The position numbers and the translations under genes are program-made. The notes beneath the pieces were generated by a model. That model saw nothing but the letters and a program-made list of their open reading frames with translations, made no database searches and was not told the origin of the DNA. From Smittia aterrima (Eukaryota; Arthropoda; Insecta; Diptera; Chironomidae), in contig CP093829.1 of NCBI GenBank assembly GCA_033063855.1, positions 18,817,537 to 18,881,536 of the forward strand: DNA of 64,000 nt, read 5' to 3'. This document shows, piece by piece, positions 44,501-58,900 of the stretch. How positions within the stretch are numbered: position 1 is the stretch's first letter; every line of letters begins with the position of its first letter.

Positions 44501-46075
44501 TGGAAATCGCTCAAATAGCCAACGATCAACATCGAAAGGCAGCCATCCTTAACATCCTACATCAGCTGCCAGAAGGCAATTACAATAATCTTAAGTACTT
44601 GATGAAGTTCCTCACGAAGCTTAGCGAGAACAACCAACAAAATAAAATGTCAACGCAGAATATCGCAATTGTGATGTCACCAAATCTTCTTTGGCCGCAA
44701 AACGAAAACGATCAAAATTACGCGCAACAGGTGAGAGCGTAATTACTGAGCTTACTCGCTAATCTTAGCAAATTTTTACCAACAGGTGACATCAACATCG
44801 GCTGTGAACACTGTGGTTGAAACGATAATTGGCGATTGGGATTTCTTCTTCGAGGGCGACGTCAACTTTTATGAAACGATGACTCGTGACGAGTTATTTC
44901 CTGAAAACGGTGGCTCTTCTTATGAACGTGAGCACTTGATTGTGTCGCATCCAAAGAACGATCAGATGTCAATGTCGATGATTGTTGGTGAGAATACGAG
45001 GAATGGAGCTGGTCAGACGAAAATGTCTCATTCTCGGTCGAGTAGCCACGATACTAGTCTCATATTGTTAAACGACCCGCCTATGAAATCAAGTCGTTCA
45101 AACAGCTCGCTTTCTGATACGAGCCCTACCACGGGATCACCAAAGTTACCTAGAAGAAAGCCGAAAGCTCCAGTTCCGCCAATGTCAACGCCTCAACCAG
45201 TCAAAGCAAAACTAGAGGCGAAGATTTCCTTACCGATGAGCGTTTCCAAGCTTCATGACACATCGAGCTTTAGTTATATTGACTCCGATCCCACGCTTCA
45301 CGTTGATGAACCTGGGAGTCTGAGAAAAGCTGGAAGTATTGATAATATTCTTGCAAAGCCAGATCGACCGCCACGACCAGTTCTAGCCAACGCAGAGTGT
45401 CAAACACTTTCGCGAGCAGTCATTCGACAAGTTCCACTCAAAGATAAATCCTCAGTAGCTGGACCATCGAGGCCAGTCGCTGCTCCACGTACAACCTTCA
45501 CAAAGAATGAGTTCGAAAAGAGTGAAGAGAATCTAGTTACGATGCGTGAGAAACCAGCCATTCCTGATCGACCTGTAACACTAATGCGGCCAGCTTCGTT
45601 TCGAGCTGCAACAGGTGCGATAACATCCTCTCCTACATCGGTTCTAACAAACGAGAAACTTGTCGAAGAGTTAAGTGCGACGTTTGCTGGCAAGGCGGCA
45701 ACAAATCCTTCGTCGGTTCGACGAAATAATTCAATGCGTGACGGTCGTACGTCAGAGTCAAATGGCGACGGATGCCAATCGAAGCAGGTTACGATGTATA
45801 GCGTCGACAAGCAGCAAGTGTCGATTGTTGATTTGCCGCCAAGCGGTTCACCACATACCAGTCGACGACAACTTTTCATCAATGAAGGTGATAACAAGGA
45901 AAATAGTCAAAACTTGAATGTCAAAAGTGAATTAAGTGGGTCAACCGATGCTTTAGCTGACGACTCAGGTCCAGCTCCCGCTTCACCTCGAGATGGTAAA
46001 ATTAAGAGACCACAAGTTCCACCGCCAGCTCGACCACGAAGTAGCGAGGGCTCCGGTGATTCTACTAACTTATAA
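41562..46075 (+). CDS. RhoGAP92B: BAR-domain Rho GTPase-activating protein (RICH/Nadrin family; RhoGAP92B ortholog)
   Basis: This protein stimulates GTP hydrolysis by Rac/Cdc42-type GTPases at curved membranes. Eight exons join in phase: 41562-41614, 42448-42695, 42933-43108, 43476-43644, 43713-43784, 44128-44274, 44336-44730 and 44786-46075, giving 849 residues. The MKKQF N-terminus matches RICH proteins. An N-BAR domain covers about 1-240. The RhoGAP domain (about 248-435) has the arginine finger R285 in EEGLLRVG, LPEPLLTYRHY and the conserved Asn in PNLLW. A long Ser/Pro-rich tail has SH3-type motifs (PRRKPKAPVPP; RPQVPPPARP) and ends STNL, a class I PDZ ligand like the C-terminus of RICH2. 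The intron after exon 4 (43645-43712) must use a GC donor (T/GCAAGT); the GT alternative puts a stop in frame. The acceptor of exon 3 is weak but gives the right phase. Confidence 0.93.
41643..41767 (+). other. Cysteine-rich exon-like segment inside the first RhoGAP intron
   Basis: A strong acceptor (T9, CTCTTCAG) is followed in one frame by 40 codons and a stop at 41765. Six cysteine codons begin at 41651, 41660, 41678, 41690, 41723 and 41741, with spacing C-x2-C-x5-C-x3-C-x10-C-x5-C and a G-x-C element before the fifth. This partly resembles a CS-alpha-beta (defensin-like) framework. No signal-peptide exon in the right phase was found upstream, so expression is unproven. It is probably either a nested small gene's last exon or chance. 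Confidence 0.25.
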
Positions 46076-48294
46076 CACGAAATGCTGATATAGTAAAACT
46101 GAACACCATCGCTTGAGCCTGTTAGACGATGGTGCACGCTTTGTTACTCTTTCTCTGTTCCCATTTTTTACTCTACACGCTTTAGTCGCTGTTCAATGTT
46201 ACGCGAATGGGTTTTGCTCCTTCGATGTTTTTTCTATGTCACAATGATGAAAAATGTTTTGCTCACTCATGAGAAACTTTAAAGATAAAACGAATTCTTT
46301 TTCCAATTTAAACTTACACGCTTTCGAGACATCACAAAGTCTTATCAACCTTGCTTCCTACTCTGATATAAATTTATTCTGATAACAGGAAGTTCGTCAT
46401 AATCAAATTTAGCAAGAAAACTTTATCATTTTCATATCAAAATCGATTGAATGAGTTTTTGATTGCAATCTGAGTCGAAACTTATGCAATCGCTGCTTTA
46501 GCAAGAACTCTTGAAATTTATTATTAAAACGCTTAAAGGAAAATCATTTTAAACGTAAACTTCATTTAGCTCTTGATGATTAATTTTTTATTGTGGAACT
46601 TAAAGAAACTTTTACGTATTCGCTAATTGCTTTAATTCAATTCAATCAGGTTGATGAAAATCAAATTAAAAATTTTCAAAGTTGCAACTCATTTTTACTG
46701 TTTTCCATTGAATTCACTTTAAAGTAGAAGTTAGAGGATGACTTCAAGAGAAAACAGTGAATACCTTTTTCAATTAAAAATTTGTTTTTCATCTTTCTCC
46801 ATCAAATTTGCTTTCAAATTCAATTAAATTTCTGAAGTGAGCCGCCCTCTCCCCGCAGTCAAAACTTTGCTGCTTAAAGCTTAAAATTATACAATTAGCT
46901 GATCAATGGTTGCCATTAATCACTCAACGAAAGGGAACGAGCGAGCGAGCGGAAGAAAATTTCTTGTTTTCATGCAATATTTTTAAAAACCGAGACATCG
47001 ATGGAAATGTTTGCGAGACGAGGACAAAAAGCACTCGCAATGATAAAGCTTTGATTTTTTTTTTGTCTTTCTAGTTTAAATAATAAATGAGTCGTGATGA
47101 ACGTTTGTTTTTGTCTCGTCTCTGATAGTGAGCAGTCTAAAAATTGGAGATTTTGATGAATTGAATTCAGAGCTTTACCAGTAAACATTTTTTTCCGCAA
47201 TGTTTCTGTTTTTCGTAGCAAACGCAAATTGAGTTGAAAATTGAAATTTAAATATTTAGTCGGCTCGAGGAACATTGGGAAATTTTGCTTGAAATGTCAC
47301 TTGATTGTCTATTAAGCTGGATTTGCATTCCAAATGCAATAAAAGTTTATCTCAATCGCTTGATTCTGCTTAGGGTATCAACCACCCAACGATCCGCTTA
47401 ACAACTTTACGCGAAATTAACTTTAAACGAGATGGAAAATAATGAATTTTCCGCTAATTATCGCGATCTTTTGCTGGCCACAGCATTTCTTTCATAACTT
47501 TCTCGAAAGGAATTTGATGGAGCGTCACCCTTCTCGTTGTCATTCTCGTGCTGAAACTGCTAATGACTAGAAATACTCTCTCTCCACCCTTCGATAGAGA
47601 AAGCATAGCGGGAAAAGCTCTGGGACTATAAATTTTCCTTCTGAAAGGTTTTTGACGTTTTGTTCGAGGGTTTTTTATTTCGGGATGTCGGAATTTAATT
47701 GTCAGCTCTTGTGTTGCGTCACAAGTTTTTTTTGCTGCCATCTCCGCAGAAAAAAAAAGGTTCATAAACTCATATTTTGTTACTCTCTCCCATCCTTTCT
47801 CAACTAAAATGCTGAGCTTTCAAATAGGAGGAAACTTTTCTCCTTTTTTTGTGCTTAACGCGTCCACCTAGTCAGTTTTCTAATCTAAGAAATTACCACA
47901 ATCAACGGGAAGTTTCGGATGCGAAAGCTTAAAAAGTTTTAATCAATTTTTATCGACGGAACTTTTTGTTCCATAATCAACGACAGCAATTTTTCACTCC
48001 CTCCTCCTGTAAGTAACTTTTGGTTCATTGAAGGAAAGTATGAGACGAACGCTTCTTTGTCATTGACAGAACTGACATAAAGAAAAGGTTTTTTTTTGTT
48101 TGGGGTGAAGGAGACGAGTTCATGTCATGCTCACGCCAAGTTAGTCAAAGAATTCATTGAACAAAGTCGCTGCAATGAAGCTCAAAGCTAACGTCTCACT
48201 CGTCATTTGTCTCGCTCTGCTTTTCCATTTTATATCACATGAATCGCTATTTACATCGCAAGCACTAAACCCGATGCTTTTGTCTCTCGCTTAG

Positions 48295-48365
48295 CTACGA
48301 GGCGCCAGTAATTGATAAGCAAATCTTTATCCCAATCGAGCAGACAGCAACGAGCGCTGTCTCAA
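48295..48365 (+). other. Candidate isolated coding exon (71 bp)
   Basis: It is bounded by TCTCTCGCTTAG and GTAAGT. One frame is open and reads YEAPVIDKQIF through SAVS, with entry phase 2 and exit phase 1. No partner exon of known family was found, so the gene identity is unknown. Confidence 0.3.
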
Positions 48366-51300
48366 GTAAGTTTCTTAACTTTTCTTTTTCGAAAAGTTTG
48401 AGTAAATATGCAACAAGAAATTAAATAATAAATTTAGCTGAAAAAGGTTTTCTTGGGGTTGGCAAGTAAAAGCGTGAATAAGGAAAGTTTTTCGAATGAA
48501 GTCGCAGCAAAACGGAAAATTAATAAAAGTGATGGAGAGTAATTAAGAAAAATTGCTTAATTTTTAAGGAAAATACAAAACTTTTCCGCTCTACGCCAAC
48601 GGAAAAGAAGAAAATTCTAGTGAAAATATTTATCGTAAATTATCAAATTTTCAGTTACTGAAATGAAAGTTAAACTTTTCTGAACGAATCATGACGAAAC
48701 GAGGTTATCATACAATTAATTAAACTAAAGTAATTATCTCAAAATATAAGCACACAAATGAATGTTGAATAAACTTTTATTCACTGCTGCTCGCCCGAGC
48801 TCTGTTTTGTAAATTTTGATATAGCGAAAAAGTAATCAACAGAAAGAGCTAAACTAATTAAAAATCACGAGCAAAAATTAATCAAGAAATTATTGCAGAA
48901 CGCATTACCGAGTCGTATGCTTGACGCCCTCATCATATCTCGTACAATCATCTCTTCCTACTCCGAAGGACTCTCGTCAGCGACTCTTTTTATATTTTTT
49001 CCATTTTCATATCAATAAAGGTGAAACAACAGCAAAAAAAATTGTTAAAAGCATAAAACATTTTACTATCAATAAAAAGTCAGAAACAATGTAAATGAAT
49101 TAATGCGTTTGTATATTTATTTATTCATTCGTGCCCTCTTGCCCTGCTTTCTCTTCGTGCAACCGCAAAGAGAAAAAATATTTCGCTGGGAAAATATTTT
49201 TATTTAAAATTGAAAAAGGTTTTTTGCTTTTCAGAGCGAAGAGCAAGCTTTTAATTTGTCGTTAATTGAATCGAATTAAAAGCCTCTTTTCATCTGAAAT
49301 GATTAAGCTTATAAGTGGAATTATTGTGCTTTTTGAACATGAAGCTTTAATTGAAAGTCTGGTGATGTTTACTGACCTGTGGTGGATTTTCTCATTTCTG
49401 TTGGCAATTCAAAAGTTCGTAGAATTTATTTTAATGTTTCCTCCGCAATCTAGTGAAAGGGAAGTGCTATAACTTTCCCTCGGATGCTTCCCCGAGAGCA
49501 GCTAGTTATGTAATGATGGATGTTAAAATTTTAATTAACAACTTTCCCCAGACAACAATTTGCAATGAGGATAAACGAGCAACGCATCTAATCCCTCACC
49601 AGTTTCAATTAAATGCTCATAATTTCAACTTTACTCCAAGGGATATCAGTTAGTGTGGAGCTTCATGGTAGTTGCAATGTGGATTTAAGTTGAAGCTGTT
49701 TTCGAGTGAAAATATTTCAGCTCCAAACTTGAAATTCGATCTAGTTGAGTTAATAATTTCGCATTTTTCGAAGTACTCGCGTTCCCGCTGTTTTTTTTTT
49801 CATGGATTTTGTCTGCAATTTAGAGCCGCGAGTCTTTTTTTCTCTGAATTGCCATTGAGCCGTCGAAACAGTTTCCCAAATAAAAACTTCATTTTGTTTC
49901 AGTTAAAACGTCGATATTTTAGCCGAATGTTGGATTTTTCTCGAATTTCAATTTGAAATTTTCAAATCGAAACTCAATTGAGGGAGAGAGAACATTGCAT
50001 GAGCGAATGCGGGTCTTAGTTAGAAATGAAAGCTTTTTATGCATGAAAAATATTTGGGGCAATTGAAGTTGAATTGTAAATTATTGAAGAACCAAAAGCG
50101 TTCGTTCATTTAACTTTGTGCAAGCCTCCGACTTAATCAATCTTTCTCTGAGGCTCTGATTGAACGGAAAGTTTGTTTCGATTCGAAGCCATAAAAATAT
50201 TCTCCCAAATATAACAAACCGAATATTCTGTGTTTGTTTTTTTTCTTCGCCGCAATTTCAAAATGAATTTTGTGTAGGAAATATTTTTGTTTCGTGTTAT
50301 TCATTATTGATTGGATTTCATTTGTCGGGATATTTCTCGTGGCTGGCGGGACATCGACATGTGATATTTTCTCAGTAAATCAAATCCGTCAGTGCCTCGT
50401 GTTTTTTAAGAGAATTAATTTGAATTATTGATGGAATGTGCGGAAACAAATTGAATTTGAACCTTCTGTGGTAGATTTCGCTTTAAGCATTCGTTTCAGT
50501 TTATTATTTTGTTGAATCGTTTTCATTCAAAAGAAACACTTCAAAGTTTTATCCCCGGTGGAGAAATTGACATTTCGACACTTTAATCCAATCAAATCAA
50601 TCTCCATCGACCTGAAACAGTCAAAGACATTGAAAAAGTTGTTTGCGGTCGAGCGAGACTTTATAATCGTTAGTCAATGTTGTTGCAAGTCGGAAACGGA
50701 AGACGAGAATGTTTCATCTCGAAAGCTTCGTTCTTTTTAATTTTTCATGCCACGAGAGCAAGAGATTGATGGTAAAATTCTCTGTACGGGTCACTGCAAG
50801 ATGAAAGCTTTCGTTGTCAACAAGGAAATGTCAGGACTCGCTATCCAAATGGCTCGAGGGACTCTTGTCAGTAAAAATTGTCCAGAGAATCGTTCTCTTT
50901 GTCCAAGCCAAGAAAATGCAAAACTCTGTATACAGAGCCGACTGCAAACAATCATTTATCCAGGGAATTCTGTCAGGAGTTTTATTTCTAGCGCTTCACG
51001 CATGAAGTGAAATATTTTTCATCATTCAGACATTTCGTGACAAATTTTTTTATTGAAAACTCGTCGAGATGGACTTCACAGTACATGCAATAATTAGTTT
51101 AATTGTTGATGTGCATTTTGCTGCTCCAACATTTTCAATTATCTAAAAACTTTTTCCGAGCTTTCCGCTTCAAGGGATGTCTGTTCACTCAAATGAATCC
51201 ATCTGCAAGAGATGAGAGTAAATAACGAATTGCTGACTTCATCATTCGAATGTAAGTAAACAAGTCAGTGAAAGCGATTTTATTGACAAAGCTATGGTCG

Positions 51301-54300
51301 ATGTAGAATTGAACGTTTGTGGCGAACTTGAATGTGCAAAATATTCCAACGACAGCACAAAATCAACAAAACAAAAAAAACTTCAACTTCGAGCGCTCAA
51401 TAATTTACACCTCGCGCCAATAAAAAACTGTGTTTCTGGAATTTGAAATATAGCGACAATATCACGCCACTTCATGACTCCAAACGCTGAATTTGTGTTT
51501 TCTTTCCCGCTCACACAGTGCTGGAAATATTTCGCCGCCCTCGCTTTCAGCTTCGGAGAACACTCTCACAGTAAATAATTGATGACAAAATGTATGAAGC
51601 TCATTTTTTTGTGTGACGATGTGATTAGGGTTTCTCGTTTTCCTGGAACTTAGGTTGAGGAAGGGATGTGGATTAAATTGAAAAAATCTATTTCGAGAGA
51701 AAGGTATTCGTTTTGTTGGCAACGAGAAAGACTCTTTCTGAAAGAGTGAAAAGAAAGTCGCTGTTCACTCAAATGTGGATGGCACAACGTTAGAAGCGAC
51801 GAAAGCGGAACAACATAAACTTTCGACAATAAAAATAATAAATGCTTATATTTTTCGAGGAAGCATCCTCCCGCACAACACAACAGCACAACAACATGAC
51901 TTTGAGGGATGGCGGAACGTGTAAACGAGCGAACGATGTTAGATGAATGAATTCGGCTCAATTTGTGTTCGAGATTGTCTTTGTCTTGACTTTGCTGTCA
52001 AAAGAGCAAATGAAATCTCGCAAACTTCATTTGGCGAAAGTCTCACAACACTCGACGGAAAATTAAGAGCAGCGACGAAAAAGCTAACCAAAACTTTGTG
52101 TGATGATACATGAAGACAGATTTATTTCTAGAGGAGGGAAAGCAAAGACATTTATCGTGGGAAGTGAGAGACGAATGAAAAATATTTGTTTTCCTTTTCC
52201 CGTAAATGAGTTGTGGGAGATTTCTCAGCGGCATGTCGAGAGCTTTGTGTGTTTCACTGAAGTGTCCCGCTTTGTGTAATCTAAAACTTTGACTTTTCAA
52301 CTCGAGAACTTGGCATTTTTAATGAGAGTGTCAAACACATGAAAATTTTCTGGGGTCGAAACTTTTCCAATTATCTTCGCAGAGCGAAAGTTTTTATGTT
52401 TGAAAGCTCTTAAATGTCGTCGAAAGTTCTTTAAAGGCAAAGGCGTGAGTTGATAAGGGAATTAAATCTTGTTGCGTTCACTCTCATATGACGATATTAC
52501 GATGAAGAGGAAGAAGCTTCCGAGTTGTTGACGACATGCAGAAGAAAATTTAATTAGGTTTTCCATAAAATTTAATTCCTTCAAAGTGTTTAAAGAGTTT
52601 TTAAAGTGCTCTCCCTTAATGCTTTCATGATGTTTCCTGATGTAAGTAGCGGGAAAAAACATCTTGAGAAGTACTTGTTGAACTCTGTGGAATCATTCAA
52701 CGTCAAGATGCTTCCTTCTCCTCTAAGTATGCGAAAGGTTCGGAGAGAAACGAGCAAAGTTTCAACTCAAAAACATTTGTGCTGTACGTCATGATACTGC
52801 TTGCTTGTTTCTATCTCTTCCTTGAGCTTCTTCCTTTCCTTTTATCAAGTTGAGGCTCTATGAAGATTCAGCATCAAGTTTATAAGAGGATTTCGAAGGC
52901 TCTTTTGCTGTTAACGAAAACATTCGCTCTGGGAAAAGCTTTTTGTTTTCAGCAAATAAATCATTCCTTCCAAACACCTAATCACTTTCAGATCCTCGAA
53001 GCACTCATAAATTTTCTGAGCATCATTAAAATGCATGAAACTTCAGAAAGAGTGCGAGCTACACAACAAAAATTTCCATTTTATGTTTTTGAATTTATGC
53101 AAACGTCTATAAGGCACGTGAAGTGTTTTTGATTCATCGCACATTTTCTTCCTCTTCGATTTAATTTCAAATCCTTCTTCTCGTTGCTTTAACATTCGCG
53201 ACTAACAATAAATAAAAAGAAAAGAGGAAAATCTGCTTCAAATATTCAAATTTCCAAGACACTGAGCAGCAAATGGTTTTGAAGAAATCGATGATTATCT
53301 GATAATTGCAAATTCATTCGTTGAACGTCTCCAGGTGTCCTCCAGGAGGACTCCATCTTCTCTCATAATTCAAATTCCTTCCTTCCGGCAATAACAGAAA
53401 GTTTGTAAATGAATTAATTTCTGCTGCTGGCGCTATCAACACAGGCCGAGACTCGGAAGCCACGACAAGAACGAAATAAAATTGAGAAGTAATTACATTC
53501 ATACGCCTTTCCTCTCTCCACCATATTTTTCATAATTCGTTCGGAGTCATAAACTTTTCACATTTATTTTCCGTAATGTTTCAGATTCAGAAGTATTTTT
53601 GCATCCTTCGTGTTAAGCTTCGCCAGGAAGCTACAAATGAATATTCTGGTTCTCGAGTTCAACAACAGCAATGAATGAAAAAGAAAACTTTTCCTCGCTT
53701 CGCCTTTTTTATACTTTTTTTTTCTTCTCATCCTCTCTCTCTCCTGGTCCTCTCGGATGATGATGAACAACAACACCAGAGCAACGTCGAACGAATTGTT
53801 GAATAACATGAAAAATGTTTGCATGCGAAAAGAAATGAGAATTTATGATGGCAAATTTGTTCTCATAATGGGGGCCTCGACTAATTTTCGGGAAATTATT
53901 TTTCCATTGTGCAACGACACGAAAGAAAGAGGAAATAACGTTTAATTACGTTGGCTTCATTACCGTTTAATTATTTTAGATTTGAGTTGAAGATGTTGTT
54001 GAGAAAAGAGTCTCCTTTGCCTTGAAGCCTTTCTTGTTCTATTCTCGAGTTTAGAAATTAATTATTTGAAAGGTTTTCTCGATAAGGACTTGACCTGTTG
54101 CGCAATCAACTTGTCCCAACTTTATTTATTTACCTGACCATAATCTGCTTCGTCTGGCCGAAAATTGATGTTTATTAGCGTGCAATTTGTCTTCCAACTC
54201 AATGCCAGTCACCGTTTGGTTGGCACGAAAAGGGACCGCTGAAGAATAAGAAAATGCTCAATTGTCATTTAAATTATGCCTTTGCTCCCCCTTTTGATTT

Positions 54301-55880
54301 ATATCCGGTGGTAGGCTTCATTCATTTTTTCTCTCCTCCTAGTTGGCCTATTATTGTTGATGTCGCAATATGCTGATGACGCTATTATTTCCTTCCCTCG
54401 TTCGTCGTGAGCTTTTTTTATATGTTTAAGCACATTAACAACGAAATGCTTGTGATTCATGAGATGGAGTCGATCTCCCCTCTTTTCTTAATCGACCCAC
54501 GACAGCCCAAAGCTCTGAATTGTTTTTTTTCTCTTCTGTATCATCGGAATCTGCTGCAGCAAGCACAATCGAGACCAAGTGAGAAGGCGACTTTATGGAA
54601 CGGAACCAATTCCCCTCTCGTTCACTCGAAAGTAATTTATATTTGTTGTTGATGACTTCGGAGCGGATAGTTTTTCGTTTATAGGAGTTGCTGGCTTGTT
54701 CTTTTTTACTTCACGTGAGATACAAAGCTTTGTGATCAATGACCGATCCTTAATGACAAACATCCATTTGCTTGAGGGTTTCCGTTTGAACTTTACTACG
54801 CTAGAGTTGAAGTTCCTTTTTATCTCGCTGTCAAATAATCGGATCATCTCGTAATGTCAAATTGTAGTTACTTTGTCAGATTCACGGGAGCACAAATATT
54901 TTCACTTTTGCTCATTCGAACGTTGAAATTGATTTCGTTCAAAGTCAAGGGGCTCAACGACAAAAGGGAATAGATAAATTTTAAAACATTTTCAAAGAGC
55001 ACAACAGAGCATAAGTCTTATCGAGATACTGGAGAATTCTTTTTGCTACTTCAGCCGATCCATGCTTGAGAATCAATCTCGAAAAAAGCTCCCATGGGTT
55101 TCTCATTTTATTTATGGTCACAAGGTTTGCTTCTTATCGATGCTTAAGCAATTCTTCCTGCGATACAAGAGAGCTCTCTGAACTGTCGATTGAAGATCGA
55201 GATTAAGTGAAAACTCGAGTCATTTATCGGAAGCTTAAAGCTTTGAAATGTTTCGATGACAATGTACGATCGATCGGAGCACTTAAATCATCAAACAAAT
55301 TTAAACTCAAGAAAATGATTTGCACAAAAAGCTTCGACGCAAAGCTCCCAGAAAAGCACAAAAGGAATTTTGATTTGATCAAGAGAGAGATTTTAGAAAA
55401 AATAAAAAAGAAGAAGAAATAATCTTCACAAAAATACGAGCATTGAGATAGATGAAAGAACTCAAGTCTTTCAATGAGTTTCCGTTCCTCAAATCCTTTG
55501 ATTTGATAAGAGTCTGGATGTGAAATGAAATTCAAAAGCTCAACATGTTGAACATTTTCGTGAAAGGCATGAGCGTTGTATGTGAAAAGATTCGTGAATG
55601 TTACAGTTAAGCAGATGAAGAAACAGGAAAATGAGATAAGAATTATTCTTGCTTCGCTGAGCAATGCGATTTAAATGTGAGACTAATCTTCTCAGCGTGT
55701 TTTGATGCGAGCGTCCTTGTTTCTTATCGAAACTGAGAGGCCTCACATTTCTGAATAACTCAGTTGGAATGTGAGCTTCAAAGGATTTCTCCTAAATCAA
55801 ACTGTTATGGGCGTTTCATTTTCTTCTGGGAGATTCTTAAGTAAACCGCATGAAATCCGAAAACGATTCTCTCTCGGCAG

Positions 55881-55911
55881 GCGGCGAATACCGATGAAGA
55901 TTATGAAGTAG
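55881..55911 (+). other. Candidate 31-bp microexon
   Basis: An excellent acceptor (TTCTCTCTCGGCAG) and donor (GTAAGA) flank 31 bases that are open in only one frame, reading AANTDEDYEV, with entry phase 0 and exit phase 1. Acidic microexons are typical of neural genes, but no host gene is visible. Confidence 0.3.
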
Positions 55912-58900
55912 GTAAGAGATTAATTCCGTGAGTTAAAACCGTTTCATAATCTCAACGAAAGGGACCAAATGGTGGCTTTAAGGCTTTAATCCTCACCTCT
56001 GCCGGCTTAATTAAAATTAAATTGCCCGCTCGTCGAAGAAGCAAGGAGAGGGAAACACTTAGAGTTAATGAAATACACGAACCATTTAAAATATTTATGA
56101 GACCTTCACTCACCAAACACAAAGCACTCAGGGCCGGGAAGAGAACACTTTGATAAGAGGTTTAATGAAATGAAACACTTTATTATTGTTGTTGGAAGTT
56201 TTATGAGCGATTTGACTCACAGTCTCGTCATACGTTCATATCCAACTTTGTCTTTTTCTCCTTTTCAAGAACTCATCTCGAAGGTAAAAATCATTTGAGT
56301 AGAAGAATTTCCATTTCGAAGCATCGAAAGCACATCCATAAATCATCTCATGCGAGAAGAAATAATCTTTTTACATGATTGGAAGTTTTAGTGAACTGTT
56401 TAACCGTAAGAAGACTTGAGTTTAAAATCCTCATCATAATTTCAAAACCATCTCTAAAGTGCCCTTGAGCATACAAAAGAAGTAGAAGAAGTGAATTCCC
56501 AAGTTCCCAAAGTCTGAGGATTTAACATAAAAAGCATTTCGACGTCGTTGCCTTCGTTTCAATGAATTTTCAGAAATCAATTGAAATGAAATTGAACTTC
56601 GAAATGCTGAAGTATTCATTAAATTTGCTAATTAGAAAGCTCATCAAATCAATTTCCTGTGAATCTTCTAAGTCGATTGATTAAGTATTTGGAGATAGGA
56701 AAAGTCGAGAAGCTTAACAAAGATTCAATAAGCGAACTCAATATCAAACATCAAGCCCATTAACGTCAAGCGGAGCTGTAAATAGTGAGGTTACTTTTAT
56801 TACTTGTGACCCGATAAAACGGCAGAGCTTTTACGATGAGGACTCTTGCGGTGTTCCACAGAAAAGCACTTAAGTGGATTACTCACAAAATTAAACCGAA
56901 TGACAAATTTAATGGCGTGACAGCTGACCCCCAAACGACTAAAACTATTGACGGCCGTTGTGAATGGATGCGAATAACCATCAATAATGAAAAGTTTTAA
57001 TGCGAGTCTGCTATCGAATAAGAAGGATTGGCTTTTGGAGGTTTTCGTGTTTGGAAAGTTCATCGATCAAGGGCAAAGGTTATCCATCAAACAGTTCGAC
57101 GGCTTCTGACCCGTGCGACGTAAATAACTTTTCGAATATTGAAGGCAACAAGCGTCTAATGATTTCGCCCACCAGCCACTTAACATCTTCCACGAATTTA
57201 ACACGAAAACAATCATATTTTAAGATTATCAACAATTTTTCTCGATGAACGCTTCACGCACTCAAGGGAAATCTCGGAAAATTGAAAATTATTCGTCGCA
57301 ATATGAATAACTGACTGAGCGGTTGTGATTCGAGAGTAATTTCCTTCACATCTTAGATCGCGTTCATAGGCTTTCACTCGATAATGACGATGCTGAAAAA
57401 AGATGAAAACTCGACGGGCGCGCGAACAATTTTTCATCCGTCGCTCTTCGAAATATTGATTGATGAATCGTCTCGTTTGACAGCTTTAAGGGAGAGAAAG
57501 CTTTATAAAGCACTTTGGCATTCGCTCGAAGAGTTTATTTGATGGAGTTTTACAGGAAAATTCGGGAAAAGCGGATAAGTGTCGCACGAGGTGAAAAATT
57601 CTTTGTTTTGTAAATCGGATCAGGAAATTTCTCGAAGCCCTCGTTCTCTAAAAATATTTACGAAAGTATTCAATTTATTTCGAGAGATTACGGATCAATT
57701 GCGAATATTGAGATTTGCTGTTGTGTAGATGTCTGTCGATGAATGATGGATTGTTTAGAGAGCGAAAGAATATTTCGGAAGATTCCAGGAAGAATGCGAA
57801 AGCTCAGGAAATTGTTGTTTAAACTAAATTTGCAGCCCCAAGACATTCAAATCTCGTTCCTGCTGTTACTTCATGTTGTTTTTGCAAATACTGTTTACGC
57901 AATCTTCATTATATTCTGCAAACTCGAGCTCTACCCCGTGAGCTTTCCAAAATATTTTCTTTTCTTCAGTGGCCTTAGAATATTGGAAAGCAAAGAGAAG
58001 GACGAACAAGACAAGAATGGCAAGAGGAGACTCATTTTCAATTTAAAGTGATTTATATTCCCTCGTTTCTCAACAGAGCTTTGAGCAACAGTAAGAAACA
58101 TCGGAAGCTGATGAAGCAAGACTTCAATGAGGCGCCGCCGGTAGACTGAGACAGCAGCGATGATTAACTTATTTCCACCGTGACGTTCACTAACGCAAGT
58201 TTGATTTATCGCTCGGAAGCATTAATTTCATCCTGAAAGGCGAGAAAAAAAAATTCGCTCTCGTCAAACGTCGGGGAAAGAAATGCTTCGAAGCAGATGG
58301 CTATCGATATCTTGCTTCAAATTAGACTCGTGTTGAAGGCTAAATTACTGAATAAATGCCGTTTCCAATGGCTTCAGTGTCAAAATGTCTGATAATGAAA
58401 CAGTGAAATCGAGGAGAAGGGAATTTTATCAGATGGTGAAGACGCGTGGCCAAGGTCATCAACGGTTCGTTCATTGTTTTCTCATTTCTTTGAAACATTT
58501 CATTCGTAGCTCGTGCGATGGCTAACGCTCTAATTGCCAAGGCCGACAGAAAGTGCTTTTAATCTGCCATTGCCATGAGAACGATTTTCTAAACGCGCTG
58601 CGACCGCGAATTCTTCCGTCTCCGTTATCGCTATTCTACTTATGTTTGATAACGCGAAAGTTAGATGAGAAAAATTTTCTGCTTTTTAATGAAGTTTCAA
58701 TTATTTTCTATTCGGTCGGGGAAGTCGCTCCATTCAACCACGAATTCTTTTTACTATCTCACGTTTTCTTTAATGTTCCTCAAACGTTCGCCCACATTGA
58801 ACAACGAAAATATTTGCTGAAAAAATAAAAATCACGGCGCATGTTGTCTGTTCAAGAGCTTTTAAATTATGCCAAAGAAATTCCTTCACGGAAAGTCCAA

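Noticed and set aside
48175..48294. ATG-led 39-residue frame with a signal-peptide-like start
   Set aside because: It ends in a stop and has no GT in the right phase to splice to the exon at 48295, so the two cannot form one protein.
55224..55664. 146-codon minus-strand frame beginning with a hydrophobic, signal-like stretch
   Set aside because: It starts at TTG, not ATG, with a stop just upstream; the rest is Phe-rich low complexity and no splice structure supports it.
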